The notes under the pieces: generated by a model
What the model was told of the DNA's origin: nothing
What the model saw: only the letters and a program-made list of their open reading frames with translations
Databases searched by the model: none
IMG/VR virus record: IMGVR_UViG_3300025674_000062
Coordinates: 1-52,209 of that record
DNA length: 52,209 nt
Source of the DNA: a virus
Strand: one strand, 5' to 3'
Translations under genes and position numbers: made by a program
Part shown: in pieces, positions 40,311 through 48,581 of the stretch
Layout of the letters: each line of letters begins with the position of its first letter
Numbering within the stretch: position 1 is the first letter of the stretch

Positions 40311-41561
40311 ATGTCACTACCAACTTTAACACCAACATCAACACAATCAGCGATTATTCTTCCTGTTACCGGAACAATATCTAACGTTGCTGCTGCTTGC
40401 CCTATGGGCGTTTATAATTCTTCTGATGAATTCCTATCAGGAGCAGTAAAGCAAGTCAAGTTTACCTACAAAAGACTTGGAGGTGATGTTCTTGATATTG
40501 AATTAACAGAACAAAATGTTTATGCGAATTACGAAGAAGCAGTTCTTGAGTACTCTTATATAATAAATCAACATCAAGCAAAAAATGCTTTAGGTCCAGC
40601 TCTTGGATCTCCAACAGCCTCTTTTGATCACAAAGGCGAAACAACAGCAGGAGCAGATGGTGCTTCTCTCAAATACCCAAAGTTCACCTTTGACTATGCT
40701 TTTAAAATGGGTGATAAATTTGCTACTGAGGCAGGTGTTGGAGGAACAGAACCAATCTATTCAGCTTCTATCTCAACTGTTTCTGGACAACAAGATTATG
40801 ACCTTCAAGATCTTGTTTATTCTGCATCTTTAGAATCAGGCTCACCATTCTCTGGTTCTGTTGGAAACAAAAGAATCAAGATAAGAAAAATGTATTATAT
40901 TTCTCCTCAACAAATGTGGAGATTCTATGGATATTATGGCGGACTTAATGTTGTTGGAAACTTTCATAACTATGGTCAATATGCTGATGATTCTTCATTT
41001 CAAGTAATTCCGGCATGGCAAAATAAACTTCAAGCAATTTCTTATGAAGACCATCTTTACACAAGAACATCACACTATTCATATGAAATCATTGATAATA
41101 AATTGAGATTGTATCCAATACCTTCCACTGTTTCACCGGAGAAGTTTTGGTTTAGATTTACAATTGATGGGAATTCAAGCCCTTTTACAGATGATACAAA
41201 TGTTGGACAAGATGGCGTGAACAATATGAATACTTTGCCGTTCCAAAACATACCCTATGAGTCCATCAATTCAATGGGTAAGCAATGGATAAGGCGATTT
41301 GCTTTGGCGCTCTCAAAAGAGACCCTCGGCCAAATAAGAGGCAAATTTGGAGGTAACATACCAATACCGGGAGACAATATAACTCTCAATGCTTCCGATC
41401 TATTGAGTCAAGCTAAAGAAGAACAAGACAAGTTAAAAGAAGAGTTAAGAAAAATACTTGAAGAAACAACATATGACAAACTTATTGAAACAGATAAGAA
41501 CATGGTTGATAACCAAAATGCAATTGTTCAAAAAGCACCTCTTGGAATTTTTGTAGGATAA
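40311..41561 (+). CDS. Neck protein (gp13-like)
   Basis: A 416-residue head-completion protein that would bind the portal vertex after packaging. Early block: FLSGAVKQVKFTYKRLGGDVLDIELTEQN and YEEAVLEYSYIIN. C-terminal hallmark: INSMGKQWIRRFALALSKETLGQIRGKFGG, then PIPGDNITLNASDLLSQAKEEQDKLKEELR, the typical gp13 order of a helix, an 'IPGDxxTLN' loop and a long helix. It is longer than T4 gp13 (309) because of a beta-rich middle part. ATG 40311 has GGAGG (40298-40302) eight bases upstream. Confidence 0.85.
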   Translation: MSLPTLTPTSTQSAIILPVTGTISNVAAACPMGVYNSSDEFLSGAVKQVKFTYKRLGGDVLDIELTEQNVYANYEEAVLEYSYIINQHQAKNALGPALGSPTASFDHKGETTAGADGASLKYPKFTFDYAFKMGDKFATEAGVGGTEPIYSASISTVSGQQDYDLQDLVYSASLESGSPFSGSVGNKRIKIRKMYYISPQQMWRFYGYYGGLNVVGNFHNYGQYADDSSFQVIPAWQNKLQAISYEDHLYTRTSHYSYEIIDNKLRLYPIPSTVSPEKFWFRFTIDGNSSPFTDDTNVGQDGVNNMNTLPFQNIPYESINSMGKQWIRRFALALSKETLGQIRGKFGGNIPIPGDNITLNASDLLSQAKEEQDKLKEELRKILEETTYDKLIETDKNMVDNQNAIVQKAPLGIFVG

Positions 41562-41566
41562 AATAA

Positions 41567-42058
41567 ATGTCAGATGATAAATGGTCAAAATTAGATGCTC
41601 CGCCTCCTCCAATGTTCCTTGGAGAGAAGGAAAAAAACCTTGTAAAGCAAGTTAACGATGAAATCATCGAGAGAGTTGTTGGACAACAAATCTTATATTT
41701 TCCAATTGATATTGAACATACAAATTATCACCCTCTTTATGGTGAAGCAATTGAGAAAACCTTTCTTCCTCCTGTTAGAGTGTTTGCAAGAGTTGAATAT
41801 GGTGGTGTTGAGACAAATGTTATTGACAATATTGGTTTAGATAAAAAAACCACTTTGAAAGTTATGTTTCATAAAAGAAGATTAACAGAAGATCAAAACC
41901 TTTTTGTTCGAGAAGGTGATTTTGTAAGATATGGTTCTATTTTTTATGAAATCGTAAAAACAAATGAACCAAAGCACCTATTCGGTCAAGCTGATACTCA
42001 ATTCGAAATCATTGCTGACTGTATAAGAGCAAGAGATGGCGTATTTAACGCGGAGTAA
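41567..42058 (+). CDS. Neck/head-closure protein (gp14-like by position)
   Basis: A 163-residue protein located between gp13-like and gp15-like genes, where T4 has gene 14. The sequence includes HTNYHPLYGEAIEKTFLPPV, RVFARVEYGGVETN and FVREGDFVRYGSIFYEIVKT, a small beta-barrel-like head-tail connector pattern. It is shorter than T4 gp14 (256), so homology is not certain. It starts 5 bases after the previous stop and ends 3 bases before the next start. Confidence 0.65.
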   Translation: MSDDKWSKLDAPPPPMFLGEKEKNLVKQVNDEIIERVVGQQILYFPIDIEHTNYHPLYGEAIEKTFLPPVRVFARVEYGGVETNVIDNIGLDKKTTLKVMFHKRRLTEDQNLFVREGDFVRYGSIFYEIVKTNEPKHLFGQADTQFEIIADCIRARDGVFNAE

Positions 42059-42061
42059 ACA

Positions 42062-42898
42062 ATGACAACAGAAAATATTGAATTCAAAGCATCGACAATT
42101 GAAACTATTGACACAAGCATTTATGAGTGGATTGAAAATTCTTTAGATCTTCACACAACAACAAACAAAGGGTTATTTAAGGTACCCGTATTATGGCTTG
42201 GGACTGAAAGAACTTGGCAAATTAAGAACGACCAAAGAATTAGAGACAAAGTTGGTAAGTTAATCTTGCCTTTAATCACAGTTAATCGTGATTCAATTAC
42301 AAAAGATCCTTCATTTAAAGGATCATTTCAAGCAAACCTATTTGAACAACAAGATTATAAAGGTGGAGCGACACCTGTTGATTCTAATATCAATCAGGAT
42401 AAAACTCAAAACTTCCAAAATTCAATAAGAACAAGAAATACAAACAACCAACAACAAACAGGTAAAGTAAAAGATAATAATCAGATAATCTATAATACTT
42501 ATAATGCTCCTATCCCTGTTTACGTCAATACAACATATTCTATAACACTAAGAACAGAATATCAACAGCAAATGAATGATCTTATGCAACCATTTATCAC
42601 AACAACAGGGCAAATTAATTCTTTCTTGTTAAAAAAAGATGGACATAGATATGAAGCCTTTATTCAACAAGATTACTCTATGAACAATAATACAACAAAC
42701 ATTGGCGAAGAAGAAAGAATGTTTGAAACAAAAATACAAATTAAAGTACTTGGTTATTTGGTGGGAGAAGGGTTCAATAGATCCCGACCAACTCTTTCTA
42801 GGAGAGAGAATCAAGTAAAAGTAAGAATAACTAGTGAAAGATCCATAGTCGGTGATAAAGTTCCTTGGAAAAAGAAGGATAATGACTATAGAGATTAA
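42062..42898 (+). CDS. Tail completion/sheath stabilisation protein (gp15-like)
   Basis: A 278-residue protein expected to cap the tail and bind the neck. N-terminal block: FKVPVLWLGTERTWQIKNDQ, then GKLILPLITVNRDSITKDPS, matching the T4 gp15 layout of VP(I/V) strand, PxI block and asparagine-rich loop. A Gln/Asn-rich insert lies around residues 115-140. Then comes IPVYVNTTYSITLRTEYQQQMNDLM (as in gp15 'YELSIFTRYEDDM'), a C-terminal TKIQIKVLGYLVGEG strand, and a basic tail. Position before the sheath gene agrees. Confidence 0.8.
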   Translation: MTTENIEFKASTIETIDTSIYEWIENSLDLHTTTNKGLFKVPVLWLGTERTWQIKNDQRIRDKVGKLILPLITVNRDSITKDPSFKGSFQANLFEQQDYKGGATPVDSNINQDKTQNFQNSIRTRNTNNQQQTGKVKDNNQIIYNTYNAPIPVYVNTTYSITLRTEYQQQMNDLMQPFITTTGQINSFLLKKDGHRYEAFIQQDYSMNNNTTNIGEEERMFETKIQIKVLGYLVGEGFNRSRPTLSRRENQVKVRITSERSIVGDKVPWKKKDNDYRD

Positions 42899-42917
42899 GC
42901 GTTTCAGTTTTTTCACA

Positions 42918-42927
42918 ACTACTTATT
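42918..42927 (+). promoter_or_regulatory. ACTACTTATT motif, candidate late promoter for sheath
   Basis: It ends 30 bases before ATG 42958. AAGGAG follows. Confidence 0.4.
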
Positions 42928-42957
42928 AGAGAAAAAGTTTATTTTAAGGAGAAAATA

Positions 42958-45831
42958 ATGCCTACAAGATTTGATTTTATATCACCCGGAATCCAACTTA
43001 ACGAAGTTGATGAATCCCAAATTCCATCAGTTGTATCTGATGATACCGGTCCAGTTATTATTGGACGCTCACTTTCAGGTCCTGCTATGAAGCCGATCAA
43101 AGTTAAGAATCTTCAAGATTTTAATGAAATATTTGGTTTGGGAATCTCTGGAAAAGGAAATAAAAATAACGATGTCTGGAGAGATGGTAACACTCTTGGA
43201 CCAACTTATGCTGTTTATGCTGCTCAAGCTCATTTAGCTTCACAAACAACTCCTGTTACATTTTTAAGACTATTAGGAGAGAAATCTGCTGATGCTACAA
43301 CAGATGCTCAATATGCTGGTTGGAATATTGCTGATTCTTCAAATCCTTCTGCTACAATTGCTAACAATAAATCAGCTTATGGATTGTTTATTTTACCTTC
43401 TGCATCTCATGATTCAAACGCTACTGGTTCTCTAGCGGCTATTTTCTATGTTAACGGTGGATCGGTTCAATTATCAGGAACTATCGCTGGTGATGGTGTA
43501 ACAGATACTACATCTTCTGTTGGTACTTTGATTAAATCCGTAGGTACTTCAGCAAATCGTTTCACAATTGAAATAAGAGATGCTAGTGATGAAGAAGTTA
43601 CAAAAAAGACTATTGATTTCACACCAGGTTCTTCAAAATACATTAGAAACCAATTTAATACTAACCCTCAATTACTTGAGGCAAACAAAAATTTTGGATT
43701 AACAAACAAAAACTATTTTCTTGGTGAAACATTTGAACAATCTGTTCATGAATATGGTGGAACCTCAACTACAGCTGGTGCTCAATTAGGTATTATCTTG
43801 GCTCTTGATTCTGGTTCTTTGAATTACGGAGATCACAAGAAAGACATGCTACCAGCAAAAACAGGTTGGTTCTTAAACAGAAAATCTGAAGATAACACAG
43901 ATGGTGAAAAGCTATTCCGCCTTGTTTCTCTTCATGAAGGTGAATGGTTGCAAGCTGGATATCAAGTTGCTATAAAAGATTTGACACTTGGAAATGACGT
44001 TGAACCAAATTCAACATTCACACTTGAAATACAAGATAAGCATGGAAATGCAGTTGAACAATTCTCAGGCCTTAATTTAGATCCTTCATCAGAAAAATAT
44101 ATTGCAAAAGCAATTGGTGACCAATATCTTTCTTGGGATGCAACGAACACAAAATACAATGTTCGAGGAGAATACACAAACAAATCAAATTATGTTTATG
44201 TTGAAATGGCATCCGCTGTTACTTCTCAACAACTAGAAGATGCTCATGCTCTTCCTGTCGGGTGTCTTGGTCCTTTAAGAGCAAAAGGGTTTTCAATTGT
44301 AAGTGGTTCACAAGTTGTTGCTAAAGCTGATACTCCTTTATCTGGTAACACAGCATATGCTCAAACATCAGTTGTAGCTAATGCTAATGTGCCTCATGCT
44401 GGTGGAGATGCTGATATCTTTGCTAATGTTCCTGATGCATTCTCAGGTTCTTTTGTATTCCCATCTTTAAGACTCACAACACAAAACGCCAATTCAAATG
44501 GAAAGAACTTTGCAAAAACAGACTTCCAAGGTGTTCGTCATCATAGAGCGACAGCAACAACAAGAGACGATTCTTTCATTGATTTGGTAAGAGTTCTTCC
44601 CGGTAATGCAACACTTAACTTAAATCATCACTTGGGCGAAAACGAATCACTTCCTGCTTCTCATGAATATTCTTACATTTTCTCTCTTGATGATGTTGTT
44701 CAAGATTCAAATAACACAAATGAATATTATTATGAATCAGGTTCTTATGATGCTGGTACTTCTTATTCAAAAGCTCAAGGTTCCATTAAAGACCTTTTCC
44801 AAGATAAAGTTCGTCAATTTAGAGTTCCTTTCTTTGGAGGACATGATGGATTGGACCTTAAAGAAGTTGAGCCATTCTCAAATAAAAACTTGACAGATAA
44901 AACAAGACAAGAATCTTATGCTTACAATTCAGTCTTCAAAGCTCTTGAATCAGTTCAAGATCCCGAGGTTGTTGAATATAATGTTCTTGCAATCCCAGGT
45001 ATCACACACACAGATGTTACTGATGAGGTTTTAAGAGTTGCAGCAGAAAGAAAAGACCACTTGGCTATTATCGATATCGAAGGCGGTTACAAACCTGCTT
45101 ATGAATCTAATGGTTCTGTTACCACTGGTGGTATCAATGGAACAATTACTTCTCTCGAAGGAAGAAAATTGAACACATCTTACGCAGCTGCTTATTATCC
45201 TTGGGTACGCTTAAGAGATAGAATAGGCGGCCAAAATGACGTATTGTACGTCCCTCCATCGGTTGCTGCCATTGGTGCCCTAGCTAAGTCTGATAAAGCA
45301 TCAGATCTATGGTTTGCGCCCGCAGGATTCAATCGTGGTGGTATTAATGAACTTGGTGGATCTCAAGGTCCAATTATAACAGGAACTTGGGAGCATCTAA
45401 CAAAAGATGATCGCGATGACTTGTATCAAAACAACATCAACCCAATTGCAAGATTTCCTTCAATGGACCAAATTGTAATCTTTGGACAAAAGACACTTCA
45501 ACAAACAGATTCTGCTCTTAACAGAATTAATGTTAGAAGATTGTTGATTTTCCTCAAGTACAGAATTGGACTTATCGCTGATACTATTTTGTTTGATCAA
45601 AACGTAAGCACCACTTGGAATCGTTTCAAGTCAAGAGCAGAAAGAGAATTAGTTGATGTTCAAAATAGATTGGGAATATCTGAGTTCAAATTGGTTCTTG
45701 ATGAAAAAACAACAACACAAGACTTGGTAGATAGAAACATCATGTATGCTAAGATATTTATCAAGCCTACGAGATCAATAGAGTTTATTGCAGTTGACTT
45801 TATTATCTCAAGATCTGGTGTAGAATTCTAA
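42958..45831 (+). CDS. Tail sheath protein (gp18-like)
   Basis: A 957-residue contractile sheath subunit, much longer than T4 gp18 (659). Conserved N-terminus: FDFISPGIQLNEVDESQIP and PVIIGRSLSGPAMKPIKVKN. Conserved C-terminal half: YNVLAIPGITHTDVTDEVLR, YYPWVRLRDRIGGQNDVLYV, PPSVAAIGALAKSD, LWFAPAGFNRGGIN, INVRRLLIFLKYRIGLIADT and IEFIAVDFIISRSGVEF. The extra length lies in the middle (about residues 120-560), which is Ser/Thr/Asn-rich and probably forms surface domains on the outside of the sheath. A 9-bp hairpin overlaps its stop codon. Confidence 0.93.
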   Translation: MPTRFDFISPGIQLNEVDESQIPSVVSDDTGPVIIGRSLSGPAMKPIKVKNLQDFNEIFGLGISGKGNKNNDVWRDGNTLGPTYAVYAAQAHLASQTTPVTFLRLLGEKSADATTDAQYAGWNIADSSNPSATIANNKSAYGLFILPSASHDSNATGSLAAIFYVNGGSVQLSGTIAGDGVTDTTSSVGTLIKSVGTSANRFTIEIRDASDEEVTKKTIDFTPGSSKYIRNQFNTNPQLLEANKNFGLTNKNYFLGETFEQSVHEYGGTSTTAGAQLGIILALDSGSLNYGDHKKDMLPAKTGWFLNRKSEDNTDGEKLFRLVSLHEGEWLQAGYQVAIKDLTLGNDVEPNSTFTLEIQDKHGNAVEQFSGLNLDPSSEKYIAKAIGDQYLSWDATNTKYNVRGEYTNKSNYVYVEMASAVTSQQLEDAHALPVGCLGPLRAKGFSIVSGSQVVAKADTPLSGNTAYAQTSVVANANVPHAGGDADIFANVPDAFSGSFVFPSLRLTTQNANSNGKNFAKTDFQGVRHHRATATTRDDSFIDLVRVLPGNATLNLNHHLGENESLPASHEYSYIFSLDDVVQDSNNTNEYYYESGSYDAGTSYSKAQGSIKDLFQDKVRQFRVPFFGGHDGLDLKEVEPFSNKNLTDKTRQESYAYNSVFKALESVQDPEVVEYNVLAIPGITHTDVTDEVLRVAAERKDHLAIIDIEGGYKPAYESNGSVTTGGINGTITSLEGRKLNTSYAAAYYPWVRLRDRIGGQNDVLYVPPSVAAIGALAKSDKASDLWFAPAGFNRGGINELGGSQGPIITGTWEHLTKDDRDDLYQNNINPIARFPSMDQIVIFGQKTLQQTDSALNRINVRRLLIFLKYRIGLIADTILFDQNVSTTWNRFKSRAERELVDVQNRLGISEFKLVLDEKTTTQDLVDRNIMYAKIFIKPTRSIEFIAVDFIISRSGVEF

Positions 45832-45840
45832 TCTACACCA
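45816..45840 (+). other. Perfect 9-bp inverted repeat across the sheath stop codon
   Basis: TGGTGTAGA and TCTACACCA flank a seven-base loop containing the TAA stop region. There is no T-run, so it is not a standard terminator. It could control read-through from sheath to tube or protect the 3' end. Confidence 0.6.
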
Positions 45841-45849
45841 CTATTTAAT
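45840..45849 (+). promoter_or_regulatory. ACTATTTAAT motif, candidate late promoter for tube gene
   Basis: It begins at the last base of the sheath hairpin and ends 26 bases before ATG 45876. CAGGAG follows. Confidence 0.4.
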
Positions 45850-45875
45850 AATAGAATTTACAGGAGAAATAAATT

Positions 45876-46427
45876 ATGACATTTTGGAGTTCACCAGCCG
45901 CTGATCCTAAAAGAAAATATAGATTTTTGGTTAGACTTTTCAATCAAGAAATAGCTTGGTACGTTAAATCTGTTACAGCGCCATCTTACGAAATCACATC
46001 AATTGAACACGCTTTTTCAGATCACGTATTCAATTTTCCCGGAAAAATCAAATGGTCTGATGTTGAAGTAACTCTTGTTGACCCAGCTGGTGATAATGAT
46101 GTTGTTCATAAAACACTTTCTTTGATTCAAACAGCAGGATATGAAATTCCAAAATTTGGTGATTTGGATAATGCATTTAAAACATTTACCAAAGCTTCTC
46201 TTGTTGGAAACAATGGAAACCTTTCAATTGAAACACAAGACGCTGAAGGGAATACTATTGAAAAGTGGACACTTCACAATGCTTTCATTACAAACGTAAA
46301 GTTTGGTGACTTTGATTATAGTTCAGAAGATATGAGAGAAATTTCATTGTCCTTTAAATACGATTGGGCTTCTTGCGAATTTGAAAACGGTGCGAAAGCT
46401 GGTAGTGATTTCTTCACTAATGGATAA
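45876..46427 (+). CDS. Tail tube protein (gp19-like)
   Basis: A 183-residue tube subunit, close to T4 gp19 (163). Beta-barrel pattern: PKRKYRFLVRLFNQEIAWYV, SYEITSIEHAFSDHVFNFPG, WSDVEVTLVDPAGD, and FGDFDYSSEDMREISLSFKY with DWA. It forms the inner tube through which DNA passes. The gene follows the sheath, as in T4 and most contractile-tail phages. ATG with CAGGAG RBS. Confidence 0.9.
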   Translation: MTFWSSPAADPKRKYRFLVRLFNQEIAWYVKSVTAPSYEITSIEHAFSDHVFNFPGKIKWSDVEVTLVDPAGDNDVVHKTLSLIQTAGYEIPKFGDLDNAFKTFTKASLVGNNGNLSIETQDAEGNTIEKWTLHNAFITNVKFGDFDYSSEDMREISLSFKYDWASCEFENGAKAGSDFFTNG

Positions 46428-46440
46428 CACAGAGGTTTAA

Positions 46441-47151
46441 ATGTCTTTTTGGACAAGTCCGGATATGAAAATATTGCCAAAGTTTAGGTTTTCCTTAAAC
46501 TTTGGCGGTGTTATTTGGTGGGTAAAGACAGCACAGTTTCCAAAATTGTCGCAAGAGAAGAAAGAAATCCAAACAGGATTTGGTGGTAATTCAGTTTACA
46601 AACCAGGACCAGCCAAGTGGCAGCCAATAACAGTTACGTTTGCAGATGTTATGATTCCACAAACAGAAGGTGTAACAACAAGAGATATGTCTACACAAAT
46701 GTTTTGGTTTGGGATGGCTAATATTCTTGACGACCATCAACAAAAATCTGGACTTTTAATTTCTAGAGAAAATGGAGTTTATAATGAAGGCTTTGTTGAA
46801 ACGTGGTTGGATGGCGTTCTTATCGAATCTGGTGGAAAGTTAAATAAAATTGAAATCGAAAGACATTATCAAGAAGAATATGATGCTAATGAGAAGTGGA
46901 TTGTAGAAAATATCTTGATATCTGAAATTGATTTTGGTGGAGGAGATTACAGCTCTGATGAATTAAATGAAATTTCGATTACCTTTTCATATGACATTGC
47001 AAGACCAGAGACAACTGATGAAGCGTCTCCATTTTTCCAAGCTGGTGAGGCTAGTTCAAACTTGCAACGAGAAAAGAAACAAAAAATTAGAAAAAGGGTT
47101 CAAAAGAGAAAAGCAAAAAACAAACCAAAATGGAAAGCTAGCTTAGATTAG
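46441..47151 (+). CDS. Second tail-tube-like protein with basic C-terminal tail
   Basis: A 236-residue protein related to the 45876 product: start MSFWTSPDMKILPKFRFSLN, conserved WWVKTAQFPKLS, PAKWQPITVTFADV, and FGGGDYSSDELNEISITFSY with DIA near the end of the barrel. It then adds a ~45-residue Lys/Arg-rich tail (EKKQKIRKRVQKRKAKNKPK). It could form a specialised ring, such as the tube initiator at the baseplate (gp48/gp54 role in T4) or the tube end at the neck. The basic tail could contact DNA or the tape measure. It starts 13 bases after the first tube gene. Confidence 0.8.
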   Translation: MSFWTSPDMKILPKFRFSLNFGGVIWWVKTAQFPKLSQEKKEIQTGFGGNSVYKPGPAKWQPITVTFADVMIPQTEGVTTRDMSTQMFWFGMANILDDHQQKSGLLISRENGVYNEGFVETWLDGVLIESGGKLNKIEIERHYQEEYDANEKWIVENILISEIDFGGGDYSSDELNEISITFSYDIARPETTDEASPFFQAGEASSNLQREKKQKIRKRVQKRKAKNKPKWKASLD

Positions 47152-47159
47152 GAGTAAAA

Positions 47160-47984
47160 ATGAGCAGAAACAATAATGATAGAATCGGGCCCCCGGTTGA
47201 GCCCGCACAACAACCAGCCGAAAACCCATTATTAAACTTTGTTAAGCCAACATTGTTTGTCGATCTTCCTTCAAAAGGAAAAGGATATCCCGAAGGTCAT
47301 CCTTTGAAAGATCAAGAAGTAATTGAAGTTTTTCAAATGACAGCAAAAGATGAAGATATCTTAACATCAGAATCTTTAATAAAGAAAGGAATTGTCCTTG
47401 ATCGTTTTATTCAAAACATTTTGGTGGACAAATCGATCCAACTTGATTCTATTTTGATTGGAGATAAAAATGCTATCCTTATAGATTCAAGAATAACAGG
47501 ATACGGTCCAGACTACAATACAGAAATTGTATGTCCTTCTTGTTTCACTAAGAATCAAGTAACATATGATTTAAATGATAAATCAATTCATTATGGATCT
47601 TCTTTGGAACCAAACGAAAAAGGTCTTTATGAATTAAAGTTACCACAATCTGGTGTTACTTTAGAAATTAAACAATTGACCTCAAAAGAAGAGCGTTTAA
47701 TTGTGGAAAGAATGACAGATTCTAAAAAGAAGAAAAAAGATGAATCAACAGTAACAGATCAATACAAACTAATGGTTGTTTCTGCTAATGGTGTTGAAGA
47801 TAAAGGAATGGTTAATCAATTTATTGAACTTATGCCTCTTAAAGATTCTTTAACTCTTAAAAAGTTTTATAAAGAAATTTCTCCAAATGTTGAGTTAAAA
47901 TTTGACTTTGCATGCAAATCTTGTGGTTATGAACAAGAACTGGAGGTTCCGCTTGGAGCGGAGTTTTTTTGGCCTAAACAATGA
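47160..47984 (+). CDS. gp26-like baseplate hub/tail assembly chaperone, zero-frame product
   Basis: A 274-residue protein of the T4 gp26/T4_baseplate family: LPSKGKGYPEGHPLKDQEVI near 38-57, DEDILTSESLIKKGIVLDRF, ILIGDKNAILIDSRITGYG and LEIKQLTSKEERLI. Two Cys pairs (CPSC about 123-126 and CKSC about 250-253) suggest a zinc site. It lies between the tube and tape-measure genes, the place where lambda-like phages encode the frameshifting G/GT tail chaperone. Its last codons cross a run of seven T (47964-47970) and overlap an open +1 frame, so a longer shifted product is likely. Confidence 0.82.
   Translation: MSRNNNDRIGPPVEPAQQPAENPLLNFVKPTLFVDLPSKGKGYPEGHPLKDQEVIEVFQMTAKDEDILTSESLIKKGIVLDRFIQNILVDKSIQLDSILIGDKNAILIDSRITGYGPDYNTEIVCPSCFTKNQVTYDLNDKSIHYGSSLEPNEKGLYELKLPQSGVTLEIKQLTSKEERLIVERMTDSKKKKKDESTVTDQYKLMVVSANGVEDKGMVNQFIELMPLKDSLTLKKFYKEISPNVELKFDFACKSCGYEQELEVPLGAEFFWPKQ
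47964..47970 (+). promoter_or_regulatory. TTTTTTT slippery run, candidate programmed frameshift site
   Basis: In frame 0 it reads TTT TTT TGG, 12 bases before the TGA stop at 47982. A +1 (or -2) slip gives TTT TTT followed by GGC and leads into the open frame ending at 48159. Confidence 0.55.
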
Positions 47985-48159
47985 ATATTCTAAACAATTG
48001 TATGAACAAATATTTCTTATGAAACATTATGGGGGTTGGTCTTTTATTGAAGTTTACAATTTGCCCGTTGGATTAAGAAACTGGTTTTACCAAAGATTGG
48101 TTCAACAATATGAAGAAGAAAACAAAGCCGCCGAAAAGGCATCAAAGAAGACCCGATAA
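47971..48159 (+). CDS. +1-frame extension of the gp26-like chaperone (GT-type T domain)
   Basis: This frame encodes GLNNEYSKQLYEQIFLMKHY and continues GGWSFIEVYNLPVGLRNWFYQRLVQQYEEENKAAEKAS, a compact helical domain with a charged tail that looks conserved (patterns of the type 'YNLPVGLRNWF' occur in small tail-assembly proteins). No ATG with RBS begins it: the only in-frame ATG in its body (48019) has no Shine-Dalgarno and would remove part of the first helix. I infer expression as a fusion of about 332 residues by frameshift at the T-run. Independent weak initiation is the alternative. Confidence 0.65.
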   Translation, partial: GLNNEYSKQLYEQIFLMKHYGGWSFIEVYNLPVGLRNWFYQRLVQQYEEENKAAEKASKKTR

Positions 48160-48175
48160 TAATCGGGTTTTTTTA
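48151..48175 (+). terminator. Rho-independent terminator after the chaperone frames
   Basis: The 7-bp stem ACCCGAT/ATCGGGT has an AATA loop and is followed by seven or more T. It overlaps the last codons of the +1 frame. Confidence 0.85.
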
Positions 48176-48180
48176 ATTAA

Positions 48181-48190
48181 ACTACTTATT
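48181..48190 (+). promoter_or_regulatory. ACTACTTATT motif, candidate late promoter for tape-measure operon
   Basis: It directly follows the terminator and ends 19 bases before ATG 48210. Confidence 0.45.
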
Positions 48191-48209
48191 AATAAGCGAG
48201 GAACTACTA

Positions 48210-48578
48210 ATGGAACTAGACTTTACAAAAAAGAAATTATTAACCGAATCTTGGATGAGAGCATTTGCAGATTGGAACAAAACATTTCTCCGTTATATGT
48301 ATGGAGAAGATGTTACAATGACTGCTGACTTAAAGGCTCATCAAAGGCTCTCAGAGGACGATGAAGGCCCCAAACTAAAGTTTGTGATACGAGGAGAGAT
48401 TGAAGACGTTAAAGCCTATTCTCGAGCAATTATGGCCGAAAAAGAATATCTTGATAATTTCATCAAGCATGGAAAGGACCATCCTCAATCTCAAAAAACA
48501 AAAGAGATGTTGGACCAAGCCGTTGGACACTTTGAACAAACAACGGGAATTACTTGGCCATTCAAAGACGAGGGATAA
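48210..48578 (+). CDS. Conserved small tail-region protein
   Basis: A 122-residue helical protein: MELDFTKKKLLTESWMRAFA, then DWNKTFLRYMYGEDV, KLKFVIRGEIEDVKAYSRAI and a final FEQTTGITWPFKDEG. I do not recognise a named family. It lies directly before the tape-measure gene (3 bases) and follows the chaperone, so a role in tail assembly is likely. RBS GCGAGG before the ATG. Confidence 0.6.
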   Translation: MELDFTKKKLLTESWMRAFADWNKTFLRYMYGEDVTMTADLKAHQRLSEDDEGPKLKFVIRGEIEDVKAYSRAIMAEKEYLDNFIKHGKDHPQSQKTKEMLDQAVGHFEQTTGITWPFKDEG

Positions 48579-48581
48579 TAG

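Noticed and set aside
40307-40360. Alternative ATG four bases before the neck gene start
   Set aside because: It is in another frame that lacks neck-protein sequence; ATG 40311 has suitable RBS spacing and opens the full frame.
1631-48190. Reading the ACTATTTATT motif as T4-type late promoters (ATAAATA) on the minus strand
   Set aside because: The reverse complement does contain ATAAATA, but no minus-strand genes exist to be expressed, so a forward role is preferred.
48110-48328. 72-codon plus-strand frame spanning the terminator and the next gene's start
   Set aside because: It crosses a strong terminator and overlaps two better-supported frames.
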